The position numbers and the translations under genes are program-made. Below, piece after piece: positions 31,901 to 38,349 of a DNA stretch of 64,000 bases; the stretch's first letter is position 1, and every line of letters begins with the position of its first letter. Source of the stretch: Castor canadensis (taxonomy: Eukaryota > Chordata > Mammalia > Rodentia > Castoridae); the NCBI RefSeq assembly GCF_047511655.1, contig NC_133403.1, positions 13,389,014 to 13,453,013 on the forward strand, read 5' to 3'. The notes under the pieces were generated by a model that saw nothing but the letters and a program-made list of their open reading frames with translations, was not told the origin of the DNA and did not search any database.

Positions 31901-33905
31901 AAGGCTCTGAGTTCAAACCCCAGTACCACCAAAACCAAAATAATCAAAAACCACCATAAGTGGTGGCTCATGCCTGTAACTCCTAGCTACTTGGGAGACT
32001 TAGATTGGGAGGATCTTGATTTGAAGCCAGCCCAAACAGTATGAGAGAGCCCATCTCCAAAATAAGTGGAGCAAGATAGACTGGAGGCATGACACAAGTG
32101 GCAGAGTGCCTGCTTTGCAAATGCAAAGCCCTAAGTCCCACCCAAAAAAAAAAAAAATCATGGGTATTAAGTATCCATGTAACAACAACTTGTGATGGCT
32201 AATTTCAGGTGTCAACTTCACAGTATTAAAAAATACCTAAAAAACTACGAAGTCATTATCATTTCTGGGTGGTTCCCAAGGAGACTAGCGTTTGGAATCA
32301 GCGGATAAATAGGAAAGACCCACTATCAGTATGGGTGGACATCATCCAATCAGTTGGGGGCCCACACAGAAAAACAGCAGAGAAAGGGTGATCTTTTCTC
32401 TCTCTCCCTCTCCTTCTCAGAATCTCTCTCTCCCTCTCTCCCCCTTCTTCCCTCCCAGAACTGGCACTCTCTTTATCGCCTGCCCTTTGACATCAGAACT
32501 CAGGCTTTCTGGACTTTGGACTGTAGGAGTATTCCAGGACTCCCTGGAATACTCAGACCTTGAGCCTTGGACTAAGAATTTCACCACTGGCCTTCCTGGT
32601 TCTGAGGCTTTCAGACTTGGACTAAGCCTTGTTATAGGAATGCCAAGGTCTCCACATTAAAGATGGCCTGTCATGGATGGGACTTCTCAGCTTCCATAAT
32701 CATGAGCCAATTCTCTTAATAAATTTCCTCTCATACATTTATATCCTGTTTGTTCTGTCTCTCTGGAGAACCCTGAGTAATACAGTATGTTAGGTTCCAG
32801 AATAGGAATAAAAGATTCCAACCCAGCATATGAAACAGACAAGTCACTGGTTCTTCCCAATGTGCCAAATGCTGGCTCTGGGTCATACAAGAAGCCATGA
32901 GAAACACTGAAGGAGCTGCACAGCCCATTGTGAGGGCCAGTAGCTAATACCTGAGGATGAGAGGTTAGAGCTAAAAGGTGGATAGTCAGGGAGGGGGTGA
33001 CACAAAACATCATTTAGCTATGTATACACAGTTAGTAATCACCTGGCTTTGGGCTTTAGCACCCATCAGGTACCAAAGGAGTAACCAGGACCCATGTGGA
33101 CCTCTTAGCTTGCATTATGATAGTGGGGGAAGGTGCTGAAAGACTTGGGATAAGATGTTACAGCATCTTTAAAAAAAAAAAAAAAAAAGCAGTGTGTGTA
33201 TACAGAGAGAAAGCAATGTGGTAAAGTGTTAACAACTGGTATGTAGTCAGATGTTTATCATACTATCCTTTCAGTTTTTCCATAATTTCATATTTTTCAA
33301 AAATGAAAATGCTAGGGATGGGGATAGAAACCAGAGTAAAGTAAAAAGTAAATGTGTTTTACACCAATGTGCATAGGAGGGCTGTGTATGCAGCTGGGTG
33401 CACCCTCCTCCTCTGCCACAGAATATTCATTTTGTAAAATGCAATATTACAAGCATGATTACATGCAACTGCCAAGCACGATTATCTTTTGAAGAGACAA
33501 CATGCCCAAGAGAGAACAGCTGAAAGAAAAACTCCAAGGCCTCTTCTATGTCACACTTGTTTGACTAAGTCTCCAAAGCAGACAGTGGGAGAGGCTCCAG
33601 GAAGAGCAGGAGAACCAGTCACCATCAGTACCAGCATGCCTACCAGTGGACTTATAAAGACAGGTCTGGGTAACTCACCTGAAGTAATCACAGGATGCAG
33701 CCAGCAGGATGCGATGCGCCTCGATGTGTCTCCCCTCCACCACCAGGACAACATCAAAGAGGATCCCACTGTCTCGGAGAGCCAGCAGGCCTCGGAGCAG
33801 GGCCTGGGAGTGCTGCGTGCTGCGGTAAGTGTTGTTGACGCAATGCGGGTGAGAGGGCTGTGTGGGCAACTTGCACAGTTGGGTGAACTCCTGCTCCTCT
33901 GCCAT
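4596..33905 (-). CDS. KLHL22: KLHL22, kelch-like CUL3 ubiquitin-ligase adaptor (spliced, six coding exons)
   Basis: Join of 33679-33905, 21566-21731, 16789-17507, 14174-14366, 7798-8031 and 4596-4961. All introns are GT-AG. The pieces total 1905 nt (634 codons plus TAG), equal to human KLHL22. The ATG (33903-33905) has A at -3 and G at +4, a strong context. The protein has a BTB domain (about residues 50-117) for CUL3 binding and dimerisation, a BACK domain (about 130-250), six Kelch repeats (about 299-593) forming a substrate-binding propeller, and an acidic tail ending WEEFDNSSED. From the known family, CUL3-KLHL22 ubiquitinates PLK1 to release it from kinetochores and targets DEPDC5 for degradation, activating mTORC1. 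No frameshift or premature stop is seen, so the gene looks intact. Recognition is from protein sequence memory and is very secure. Confidence 0.97.
5674..5797 (+). mobile_element. B1-type SINE
   Basis: 7SL-derived monomer with ctggtggtgcatacctgca, gaggccagcctag and a terminal A-run (5780-5797). Confidence 0.8.
5837..6695 (+). mobile_element. MLT1-like MaLR LTR, split by a DNA transposon
   Basis: Starts tgtaatagggagag and ends with the conserved MLT1-type tail: a polyadenylation signal (gaataaatttatg, about 6629), cactaagtttgtggtgattt, and ggaaactagta. A different element occupies about 5997-6338 in its middle, so the LTR is older than that insertion. Confidence 0.7.
5997..6338 (+). mobile_element. 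Tigger/MER44-like nonautonomous DNA transposon remnant
   Basis: The left end (cttaagatggttcaactta) and right end (catcataaatggaggagca) are imperfect inverted complements. The interior resembles short Tigger-derived elements seen across placental mammals. It is nested in the MLT1-like LTR. The family name is a best guess. Confidence 0.5.
7080..7180 (-). mobile_element. B1-type SINE
   Basis: Antisense B1 monomer with gagacaggatctcatgatg, tagcccatgctggcc and a degenerate 5' end. Confidence 0.7.
7300..7500 (+). mobile_element. B1+ID fusion SINE
   Basis: A B1-like left half (taatcctagctactcagga) is joined to an ID-like right half (ggctcaagtggtaagtgcc, ttcagaccccagtacc) and ends in an A-run. This dimer is the most frequent SINE form in the window. 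Confidence 0.75.
7798..8031 (-). CDS. KLHL22: KLHL22 coding exon 5 (Kelch repeats 3-4)
   Basis: 78 codons, residues 436-513, phase 0 at both ends. It starts VYAHAGTTLQGKMYITCG after a CAG acceptor and ends DVHQ at a GTGAGC donor. Contains two Kelch GG-type turns (ITCGRRG and YVIGGSNN). Confidence 0.96.
8513..8848 (+). mobile_element. MER2-type DNA transposon (Tigger group)
   Basis: Begins cagttggcccactgtacc after a TA and ends ggaggaatgta at a TA-like site. The interior carries the MER2 landmarks ctgtactgaacatatatag, cttgtcattatcccc and ccagagatgatttaaagta. A second copy lies at 18521-18877. Confidence 0.85.
9690..9782 (+). mobile_element. ID-type SINE
   Basis: Core ggctcaaatggtagagcacc, tgcctagcaagtgtaaagcc, and a terminal A-rich tail. 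Confidence 0.8.
10029..10118 (-). mobile_element. ID-type SINE
   Basis: Antisense ID with ggactcagggcttcacactt, gctaggcaggtgctgtac and gagccactctgccagccc. Confidence 0.78.
10570..10770 (-). mobile_element. B1+ID fusion SINE
   Basis: Antisense fusion: ID half ggggtttgagctcagggcc, then B1 half gagatagggtctcacaatg and attacaggcgtgagccacc. Confidence 0.8.
10840..10957 (-). mobile_element. B1-type SINE
   Basis: Antisense B1 with gagacaggtctcactatgta and gctgggattataggcatgtg. Confidence 0.8.
10971..11180 (-). mobile_element. B1+ID fusion SINE
   Basis: Antisense fusion: ID half (tttgaactcagggcttcatg, ttgagccacacctccagtcc), then B1 half (gtctcgcaaattatttgcc, gattacagatgtgagtcac). Confidence 0.8.
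11266..11481 (-). mobile_element. B1+ID fusion SINE
   Basis: Antisense fusion with an 18-19 base T-run (the element's A-tail), the ID string gctaggcagatgctctacc and the B1 string ggattatatgcatgagccac. Confidence 0.8.
11654..11857 (+). mobile_element. B1+ID fusion SINE
   Basis: B1 half (aggtatggtggcattcttgg, cctgaggcaggaggatctc) followed by a diverged ID half (gggccctgggatctgattcc). Confidence 0.7.
12784..12880 (+). mobile_element. ID-type SINE
   Basis: Diverged ID core (gatggagtggctcatatag, acctgcctagcaagaatggg) with a gaaa-repeat tail. Confidence 0.7.
12881..13317. other. Intronic sequence without recognised repeat or gene
   Basis: Short open frames occur on both strands, but none looks like a known protein or has exon-like boundaries. 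Confidence 0.4.
13318..13715 (+). mobile_element. Two B1+ID fusion SINEs in tandem
   Basis: The first unit (about 13318-13525) and second unit (about 13530-13701) have the same order: B1 half with ggctcatgcctgtaatccta, then ID half with gagtggctcaag. The second ends in a long A-run. Tandem placement suggests insertion of one into the tail of the other. Confidence 0.78.
14174..14366 (-). CDS. KLHL22: KLHL22 coding exon 4 (Kelch repeats 1-3)
   Basis: Encodes residues 371-435: YDPRHNRW through APLKRE, with WAY and RDYHND blade motifs. The acceptor is ctcaaAG|G (the codon for Arg371 is split) and the donor is GAG|GTAAGG, phase 0. Confidence 0.96.
14833..15165 (+). mobile_element. Three-part SINE (B1 + second B1-like + ID)
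   Basis: Order: a B1-like monomer (taatcccagctactgggga), a C-rich linker (ccccatccccatcaataat), a second B1-like monomer (tatgtgggaggctgtaggtg), the spacer ctaactaaagcaaaaaaggg, then an ID-like end with an internal repeat of gaggcttgccctgagttcaa. The same order recurs elsewhere in the window. Confidence 0.7.
16240..16440 (+). mobile_element. MLT1-like MaLR LTR, 3' part
   Basis: Carries ccatgtgaggacacagcaag and the typical MaLR tail aagccacccagtctatggta, ending ctgactaaaata. Confidence 0.7.
16443..16652 (-). mobile_element. B1+ID fusion SINE
   Basis: Antisense fusion: tttgaactcagggcctcatg (ID half), then cagatagggtctcaagaact and aggattataggggtgag (B1 half). Confidence 0.8.
16789..17507 (-). 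CDS. KLHL22: KLHL22 coding exon 3 (end of BTB, BACK domain, first Kelch repeat)
   Basis: 719 nt, residues 132-371. It opens with the BACK-type helices (IPEIIHFCCDFLMSW, ENILDVYRLAELFDL) and contains the linker and the first Kelch blade (FVYLIGGDNN). It is the largest exon, as expected for this gene. The acceptor is ctttgCAG|ATC and the donor is TGGAG|GTGAGA. Confidence 0.97.
17675..17850 (+). mobile_element. MIR SINE remnant
   Basis: Diverged copy with the conserved MIR core order: cttaacttctctgggcctgt, tttcttatctacataatag, and gttgaggatgagtgc. Confidence 0.6.
18521..18877 (+). mobile_element. MER2-type DNA transposon
   Basis: Begins cagttggctctatctgcag after TA. Interior landmarks are ctgcattgaacatgtaacac, attggattaggtattacaat and tctagagacgattcaaagt. 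It ends at gggatgttgta. It is an independent copy from 8513-8848, with an AT-rich expansion near its left end. Confidence 0.85.
19606..19715 (+). mobile_element. B1-type SINE
   Basis: B1 monomer with aacatggtggcatgcatcta and gggccagcctggtacatag, ending in an A-run. Confidence 0.78.
19727..20050 (+). mobile_element. Tandem run of three ID SINEs
   Basis: Units at about 19727-19825, 19843-19936 and 19966-20050. Each has an A-box region (gtggctcaactggtaaagc, gtggctcaagtggttaagc, agctcacatggtagagtgc), a B-box region ending caaac or caaa, and an A-rich tail. Confidence 0.8.
21046..21166 (+). mobile_element. B1-type SINE
   Basis: B1 monomer: aatcccagctacttgggagg, ctgaggcagaaagactgtg, and an A-rich end. 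Confidence 0.8.
21566..21731 (-). CDS. KLHL22: KLHL22 coding exon 2 (BTB domain, C-terminal part)
   Basis: Residues 76-131, from GMFAGGLKEMEQEEV to LVAACQLQ, which is the classic BTB second half with YTSELELS. The acceptor tttgCAG|AGGG completes the split Arg76 codon. The donor is CTTCAG|GTGAGG, phase 0. Confidence 0.96.
22169..22362 (+). mobile_element. B1+ID fusion SINE
   Basis: B1 half cctcacgcctgtaatcccag followed by a shortened ID half (gggcggtggaatggcttaag) and an A-rich end. Confidence 0.75.
22409..22497 (+). mobile_element. ID-type SINE
   Basis: gggctgcaggtgtagggcac, ttgcctagcatgtgtgaga, then a gaaa-rich tail. Part of the A-box is missing. Confidence 0.7.
23195..23275 (-). mobile_element. 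ID-type SINE
   Basis: Antisense ID: gtagaactcagtgctttac and gttctaccactgagctacac. A TTA/TAT-rich stretch precedes it (23170-23205). Confidence 0.7.
23474..23502. repeat. (GGGCA)n short tandem repeat
   Basis: About five consecutive cagggcaggg-type units. Confidence 0.85.
23511..23846 (-). mobile_element. ID SINE next to a B1+ID fusion SINE
   Basis: Antisense: a first ID (gcatgctaggcaggtgctct) ends about 23615. A second ID half (gtgcttgctaggcagaagct) with a B1 half (ctcccaagtagctgcaatta) follows to 23846. Confidence 0.75.
24386..24722 (-). mobile_element. Three-part SINE (antisense)
   Basis: Read on the plus strand: T-run, ID half (gaactcagggcttcatgctt), spacer ttgctttgggtattttgga, B1-like monomer (tgcccaggccagcttggac), linker actggttgagttagggttc, then a second B1-like monomer (tgcctgggctgggcctcaa). 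The order matches the other three-part copies. Confidence 0.65.
24826..25026 (-). mobile_element. B1 SINE, CCTT-rich repeat and ID SINE
   Basis: Antisense B1 (tagcccaggctgtcctcaaa) to about 24908, then a ccct/cctt simple repeat (24907-24940), then antisense ID (cttgccaggcaggtgctcta). Confidence 0.75.
25194..25290 (+). mobile_element. Diverged ID-type SINE
   Basis: Weak match: gtagaccatgtgtctagcgt and tatcccagaactgcaaaac, with an A-rich tail. Confidence 0.5.
25418..25876 (-). mobile_element. Two antisense B1+ID fusion SINEs in a row
   Basis: Unit one (about 25418-25650) contains tttgaactcagggcttcacc and gattacagatgtgagccac. Unit two (about 25660-25873) contains ggggtttgaactcacagcc and aggattacaggtgtgagcca. 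Confidence 0.8.
25880..26365 (-). other. Unassigned coding-like segment (possible pseudogene or LTR-element interior)
   Basis: On the minus strand, two frames are open for about 60 codons each: 26065-26253, with cysteine-rich text such as IYQTCQACRKTICKTF, and the upstream part of 25765-26064, with MKRAISGQKIVESKGYERR. They lie end to end in different frames with no clear start or splice sites. I do not recognise a family. It could equally be MaLR/ERVL internal sequence. Confidence 0.3.
26490..26795 (+). mobile_element. L1-like 3' end with G-rich tract and poly-A
   Basis: A G-rich tract (26669-26731) is followed by gtatgcacatatgaataat, the signal aataaaa and an A-run at about 26781-26791. 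This is the usual layout of a rodent L1 3' UTR. The 5' edge is unclear. Confidence 0.55.
26921..27198 (+). mobile_element. Two ID-type SINEs
   Basis: First (26921-27006): ggtgtggctcaagtgggaga and cagtgtcacaaaaaaaaaa. Second (27101-27197): tggctcaactggtagagcac, then an A-run. Confidence 0.8.
27203..27600. mobile_element. B1 + ID (plus strand) abutting an antisense B1+ID fusion
   Basis: Plus-strand B1 (catggtggtacacatctata) and ID (gcttaagtagtggagtactt) run to about 27392. A T-run then opens an antisense fusion (ggggtttgaactcagggcct, gagatagggtcttgcaaac). The two face each other tail to tail across the T-run. Confidence 0.72.
27635..27902 (+). mobile_element. Three-part SINE, shortened
   Basis: First monomer (taatcacagctactcaagag), linker ccccatctcaaccaacagc, a much shortened second monomer, spacer cagcaaaggcaaaacaaagg, then ID half (ggtgtggttcaagtgttag). 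Confidence 0.65.
27935..28036. repeat. CT-rich low-complexity tract
   Basis: Pyrimidine tract of ttcc, tctc and ctcc units on the plus strand. Its short open frames are composition artefacts. Confidence 0.8.
28118..28222 (+). mobile_element. ID-type SINE
   Basis: ggggatgcactacagtgac, gagcacctgcttaccatgtt, and an A-rich end. Confidence 0.65.
28726..28924 (+). mobile_element. B1+ID fusion SINE
   Basis: B1 half (gttgtggttcatgactata), spacer aaaataaagcaaaaaagggc, ID half (ctggctcaagtagtagagca), A-run. Confidence 0.75.
29800..29932 (+). mobile_element. B1-type SINE with (AAT)n tail
   Basis: B1 monomer (aggccagcctaggctacata) followed by a simple AATAAT tail. Confidence 0.78.
30212..30533 (+). 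mobile_element. Three-part SINE
   Basis: First B1-like monomer (gtggcttactactgtaatcc), linker catctcaaccaataaaagt, second monomer (catcccagctacaagggaaa), spacer aaattaactaaagcaaaaag, ID half (catggcttaagtagtagaac), A-run. Confidence 0.75.
30616..30715 (+). mobile_element. ID-type SINE
   Basis: aaggggatgtggttcagtgg, tagagcacttgcctagcatg and ccctgggttagatccccag, close to the canonical tRNA-like core. Confidence 0.82.
31515..31575 (+). mobile_element. Short ID-type SINE fragment
   Basis: ggcaggtgtagctcagggtg followed by taggttccatttgcagcac. Confidence 0.6.
31740..32155 (+). mobile_element. B1, ID and B1+ID SINE cluster
   Basis: B1 (31740-31848; ggccagcctggggaacacag), ID (31852-31935; agagtggctcaagtggtaaa), then a fusion (31951-32156; gtggctcatgcctgtaactc, ctggaggcatgacacaagtg). 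Confidence 0.78.
32193..32783 (+). mobile_element. ERVL/MaLR-type LTR
   Basis: Starts tgatggctaatttcaggtgt, has aatcagttgggggcccacac, a long CT-rich centre and a polyadenylation signal aataaa at about 32718. It ends ctctggagaaccctgagtaa, a pattern shared by old mammalian LTRs of this group. The exact family is uncertain. Confidence 0.65.
33679..33905 (-). CDS. KLHL22: KLHL22 coding exon 1 (start codon, N-terminal half of BTB)
   Basis: Begins MAEEQEFTQLCKLPTQPSHP at an ATG in a strong Kozak context (A at -3, G at +4) and ends ASCDYF plus two bases of Arg76 at an AG|GTGAGT donor. The exon probably extends a short way upstream as 5' UTR to an acceptor cttgccAG at 33946-33947. There is no in-frame upstream ATG in that short stretch. 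Confidence 0.97.
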
Positions 33906-34204
33906 CCTGACAGCCACACCAACCCTTACCACTGCGGCCTGTCAGCTGGCAAGACAGGGGAAAGGGAATGAGCAAGCAGGCAGCACCCCCTTGCCACACA
34001 CACTGGTCACCACAACCCCTGCTCCTTACCCTGCTGCTGTGCCTCCCTCTAGCTCACCTGCCCATTCTTTATGATCCCAAACCCTCTAGTTCCCTGTCAC
34101 CTCCCAGTTCTAGTCCCACTTGACCTTATTCCTAAAAACCTGTGTTCCTTCATTCCAAGGTTCTTCATCCCACTTTGTCTCCTTCAGCACTGCAGTAATA
34201 TAGA

Positions 34205-34420
34205 AGTTGGGTGTGGTGGCACTTGCCTCTAATCCCAGCTACTTAGGAGGCTGAGGCAGGAGGATTGCAAGCTCGAGGTCAGCCTGAGTAATTTAGTGAA
34301 AGACTCTGCCTCAAAACAAAACTAAATAGGGTTGGGGATGTAGTTCAACAGTACAGTATTTACCTAGCTTGTGTGAGGTCCTGGGTTCAATCCTTAGCAC
34401 CCAAAGAAAAACCAAAACCA
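34205..34420 (+). mobile_element. B1 SINE followed by ID SINE
   Basis: B1 (gtgtggtggcacttgcctct, aggctgaggcaggaggattg), then ID (ttggggatgtagttcaacag, gaggtcctgggttcaatcct). Confidence 0.78.
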
Positions 34421-34627
34421 AAAAACCTCTTCCTCTTTCCCAGTGAAAAACAACAAATTGGGATCCCCCTTACAGGACTAGATACATAAAATGCCAAAGT
34501 GGTCAGGAAACCCAGTGTTGGAACTCTCCCATGGGAGAAGAGGGCAGACTAGCATTTCCAGTAAGTGCCTTCTTTTACTAAGAGTCTATGAGTCAACCAC
34601 AGAAACTTGAACTGATGGATTTGAGAT

Positions 34628-34838
34628 CATATAGGGATGGGAACGCAGCTCAGTGGTTGAGTGCCTAACAAGCATAAGACCCTGGGTTTGATCCCCAGAA
34701 CAACAAATAAAGATATCAACACTACATTTTTTAAATTCAAGATTACTTTCTGAGCTGGCAGAGTGGCTCAAGTGGTACAGTGTGTGCCTAGCAAGCATAA
34801 GGTCCTGAGTTCAAACCCTAGTACTGCGCATTTTACTT
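34628..34838 (+). mobile_element. Two ID-type SINEs
   Basis: First (34628-34715): acgcagctcagtggttgagt and gggtttgatccccagaac. Second (34751-34830): gagtggctcaagtggtacag and gagttcaaaccctagtactg. Confidence 0.8.
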
Positions 34839-35604
34839 TCTAATAACTGAGTCAGCATACTCAAAAACTGCAACTGATTTGAACAGGAGCCTTAGAAACC
34901 TAACCAGGAAAACAAACCTACTGCAAATACACTTGTGCCATTCACCTACAACGAACAAATCTGAAGCAACTGTGAACAGCTTTGGGTCAGGGAGTGGCCA
35001 GCCTATTCAATGAGATGTGACCTGTGGCTGAGTTGCATGGTCTCTTGGCCATAAAATAGCCAATTACAAGGCCATGAACATCTGTCTTCTCACTTCATAT
35101 TGCCCTACTTTCCCCTCTCCAATTCCCTTCTGCATCTTTAAAAGCAAAAATTTTTCATGCTAATATAAAACTGTTCAAAAAGAAGGAGTCTCCCTCCTCA
35201 TTCCTGAAGGCACACATCTCCCCATTCCCACCCCCATCTGGGCCTGTGTGCTTTGGATCCTCTACTGCCTCCCATCAGACATGCTCCATTCTCTTCCTCA
35301 GTCTGCCTTCCGGACTTGGGTCTTCTGCCCACCCACCCACTTTTTCTCACATACTGGATTGATTTGTCTTTTCACCAAAGCCCTAGAGATGGCTGGAGCC
35401 AAGATGTAACCCCCATTTACCACCTCTAGCTTAGGAGTCTCTCCTGCCTGGAAACTCTGCCCTAAGGTGAATCCCCCATCTCGACCTCTTCTTTTTCTCT
35501 CACACAGTGTACCTCCAGCTCAGTGCATAATCCAAATAGGAGCCTTCTCAATTGATCTATTTTTTTAAGATGACTCAATTATCTTTAATTAATTTATTTA
35601 TTTA

Positions 35605-35690
35605 GGCCTCAGAACCCTGAACTCAGGGCCTCCAGTTAGCTAGGTAGGTACTCTACCACTTAAGCCATGCTCCCAGCTCCTAGTGGCTTT
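35605..35690 (-). mobile_element. ID-type SINE
   Basis: Antisense ID: ccctgaactcagggcctcc and taggtactctaccacttaag. Confidence 0.7.
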
Positions 35691-36234
35691 TTTTTGTCAG
35701 TGGTACAGCTACAAGTGAAATCTCATGGTCTCAACAATCTCTTTTCTTTTGTAAGCCTGTGTACTATCAGACCCTCTGATTCTGACTCCTCCTCTCCCCT
35801 ATCTCAGACAGACACATCCCCTTGCTCCAACTGGTTTCCTTAATTCTTGCCTCATCCTCCCAGGCCTCTACTGTCCCGGCTGCACGGAGGTCCCAAAACA
35901 CCCCTGTGAGTATGCTACCTGACTTCCCAGGCACTGGCTCCCTGTAACCTCATTCAAAACCTCCTTCAAGCCTTCCTTCATTTGCCCTGTCACTCACTGG
36001 TCCTTAGCCCAAAAGGGACAGCCATCATCCTCTCAACACTTTCAGTCTTCCTCCTAGGCCTGTCTTACCTCTCATGACCCTGTATTGGTCATGGTTGAGC
36101 TCAATCACTTCCACCTCTACCACTTTGTTGTGAATACAATAAACATACCCTGGAACCTGTCTTATCTATCCACCGCAAGGAGAGTTAGGTCTCTTCAGGA
36201 CTTTGTCTTACAAGCATCTCAAAGTTCCTATGGC

Positions 36235-36365
36235 CACATTTGCTAATCACAGACTCTAGGCACTTATCTCCTATCTCTAAACCTCAGTTGGCTCATTACC
36301 ACAACTAACCATGTAGTCAGGATGGTCTCATTCTGAGAGTGACTGTGAGAACTGATGGTCTCAAC
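36235..36365 (+). mobile_element. Possible MIR remnant
   Basis: Weak resemblance to the MIR core (cttatctcctatctctaaac, then tcagttggctcattacc). Strongly diverged. Confidence 0.35.
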
Positions 36366-36629
36366 AATGAGCCACCTCATTGTGTGATGAGATCACAGCA
36401 GCCCATCTGCCCTCTTAGGAAGGAATGGATGATAGCTACACCTTAAACACCCACCACAAGAACAAGTACAGTAAGACAGGAAGACAACTTCCTTGGTCAG
36501 GCAAAGCACATTTATCAAGCATAATGAAAGGAACTCAGCTAGGTGCTGAATGGGGCATGAAGACAAAAAAACAGTTTCCTGATAGGAAGGAGCACAGCCT
36601 GGGATACAACATTCAAGATCACATGTATA

Positions 36630-36755
36630 TCCAGGCATGGTGTTGAACACCTGTAATCCCAGTACTCAGGAGCTTGAGGCAGGAGGATCTCGAGTTCAAG
36701 TCCAGCCTGAGCCATGTAGCAAGACCCTGTCTCAAAAAAAGAAAAAGAAAACAAA
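36630..36755 (+). mobile_element. B1-type SINE
   Basis: gcatggtgttgaacacctgt, aggcaggaggatctcgagtt, and an A-rich tail. Confidence 0.8.
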
Positions 36756-37474
36756 ACAAAACTGAGCATATGAAGCCAAGAACTAACCATCACCAAAACA
36801 TTCATCTCAGGAGAACAGGTGTTAGGCTCAGGAATTCAACAGAACCTTAGGAAACAGTTAAAATGAGCAAACGAGAACTTAGGGAATAGCCACCAAAGCT
36901 GGAAAATCTCAGAGCCATTGAGACAGAAAACAACAAATTACAAAATAGTTTGCAAATTTATAAAAAGCTAGAAGGCACAAATTACTATCCAATATTGCCT
37001 ACAGATAGATATAATGGTATAAAACAACTTAAACAAATTTATTAGAATGAGAAATGCCAAACTCAGGGTTATGATTAGCTCTAGGAAGGAAAGGGGAAAT
37101 GTTTTATTTGTTTTAAAAAAAAGTGTAAAACAGAACATTAGGATCTGATAGGAATGTTATTTCCTGTACTTTCCTGTAAGTACGAAATGTTAAATAGTGA
37201 AATCTCTTATGTATTTTGAGTATATAATACGTTAACATGACTCAAATTCAAAAGGCATAAAAACGTGCACTGCAAAACTGCCCTTCCACCTATGCTCCAA
37301 CAAGATCCTCTCCCATAGGAAGCTATTTCACCTTCCTGCAGACCCTTCCAGAAGATACCTATGGAGTGTCAGGCAGCTCTGCATATCTGTAACATTCCTC
37401 CCTCCTTTCCATTGGTTTTTGCATGTAACTTCATATCCCTCCACAGTCCATTGTATGGAAAAACGTGTTTTATT

Positions 37475-37870
37475 TAACCAATCCTAGGCAGACATCTGGG
37501 TTTTTTCCCATTGTTTGATATTGCAAACAGTTGTGCACTGAAAATCATTTAGATGTGCCATACAAACAGCAAAGGACAATTTCCTAGATACAGAACTACT
37601 GGGTCATTTTAATTTTAATGAGTATTTGTCATGTTATTAGACATTACCAAATTGTTCTCCATGGAAGTTGTACCAATTTGTTCTCCCACTGGCAAAGTAT
37701 GATAACCTGATTTGGGCCACATTCGAGCTCACCAAGAGTATTTCTTTTACCTCTTTGCTGATTTAGATTAAAAAAAAAAACATTTCGGAGTGTTAACTAC
37801 ATTTTTGTAGTTAAAAATGTATAATCTACAATATTTTTTTAAATAATTAGATGAAAATGCAATACATCCT
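37475..37870 (-). mobile_element. Diverged L1 fragment (antisense)
   Basis: ttgcaaacagttgtgcactg, agaactactgggtcatttta and aattgttctccatggaagt, followed by ttctcccactggcaaagta. This is the order seen in the complement of old L1 3' regions. Confidence 0.5.
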
Positions 37871-38349
37871 TCCTTGTTCTTTTCTGATGACTTCTAAAAT
37901 AATAATTTAAAAAATGCTCTTATGCTTTACCAGCTGACATCCTCATTCTCCTTTTCATTTGACTCTATCCTGAAACCCTTTCCCAGTCCCAACCCCAAGT
38001 GCATATCCTCTCCAATTCTAGACCCTCACAACCAAGGTCCCTCCATTTCTGTGCTGGTTCAAATCTTTAGAGTGCTTCAGAATCCCAAGTAGATACAAAC
38101 TGAAGGCGGCAGAATTAATTTTTAAGAACTTAGGGATGAGAATCAAAATCATTTTAGAGGAATTTTCAACTCAACATCATTTACTGAGTAACATCCTCGG
38201 TCTTCCTGGACAGTATGAAGCAAGGTCTGTAACCAAAGTAAAGGGAAAGGGTTGGGAAGAGCAGAGGAGAGTGGGTCCTCACGTCCAGAGAACCCGTCCA
38301 AGGGGTGCCCATTTGTTCTGAATGAGCTGCCAGAGAGCAGACTCGAGCA

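Larger units (their letters stand above)
21732..33678 (-). other. KLHL22: KLHL22 intron between coding exons 1 and 2
   Basis: The largest intron, about 11.9 kb. It contains fragments of antisense L1 (23845-25660), an L1-like 3' end (26490-26795), an ERVL-type LTR (32193-32783) and over twenty SINEs. The stretches 22500-23190, 28950-29795 and 32790-33670 contain no repeat or gene I can name. Confidence 0.8.

Noticed and set aside
33489-33971. 160-codon plus-strand open frame
   Set aside because: It is the antisense shadow of KLHL22 coding exon 1 and its flanks.
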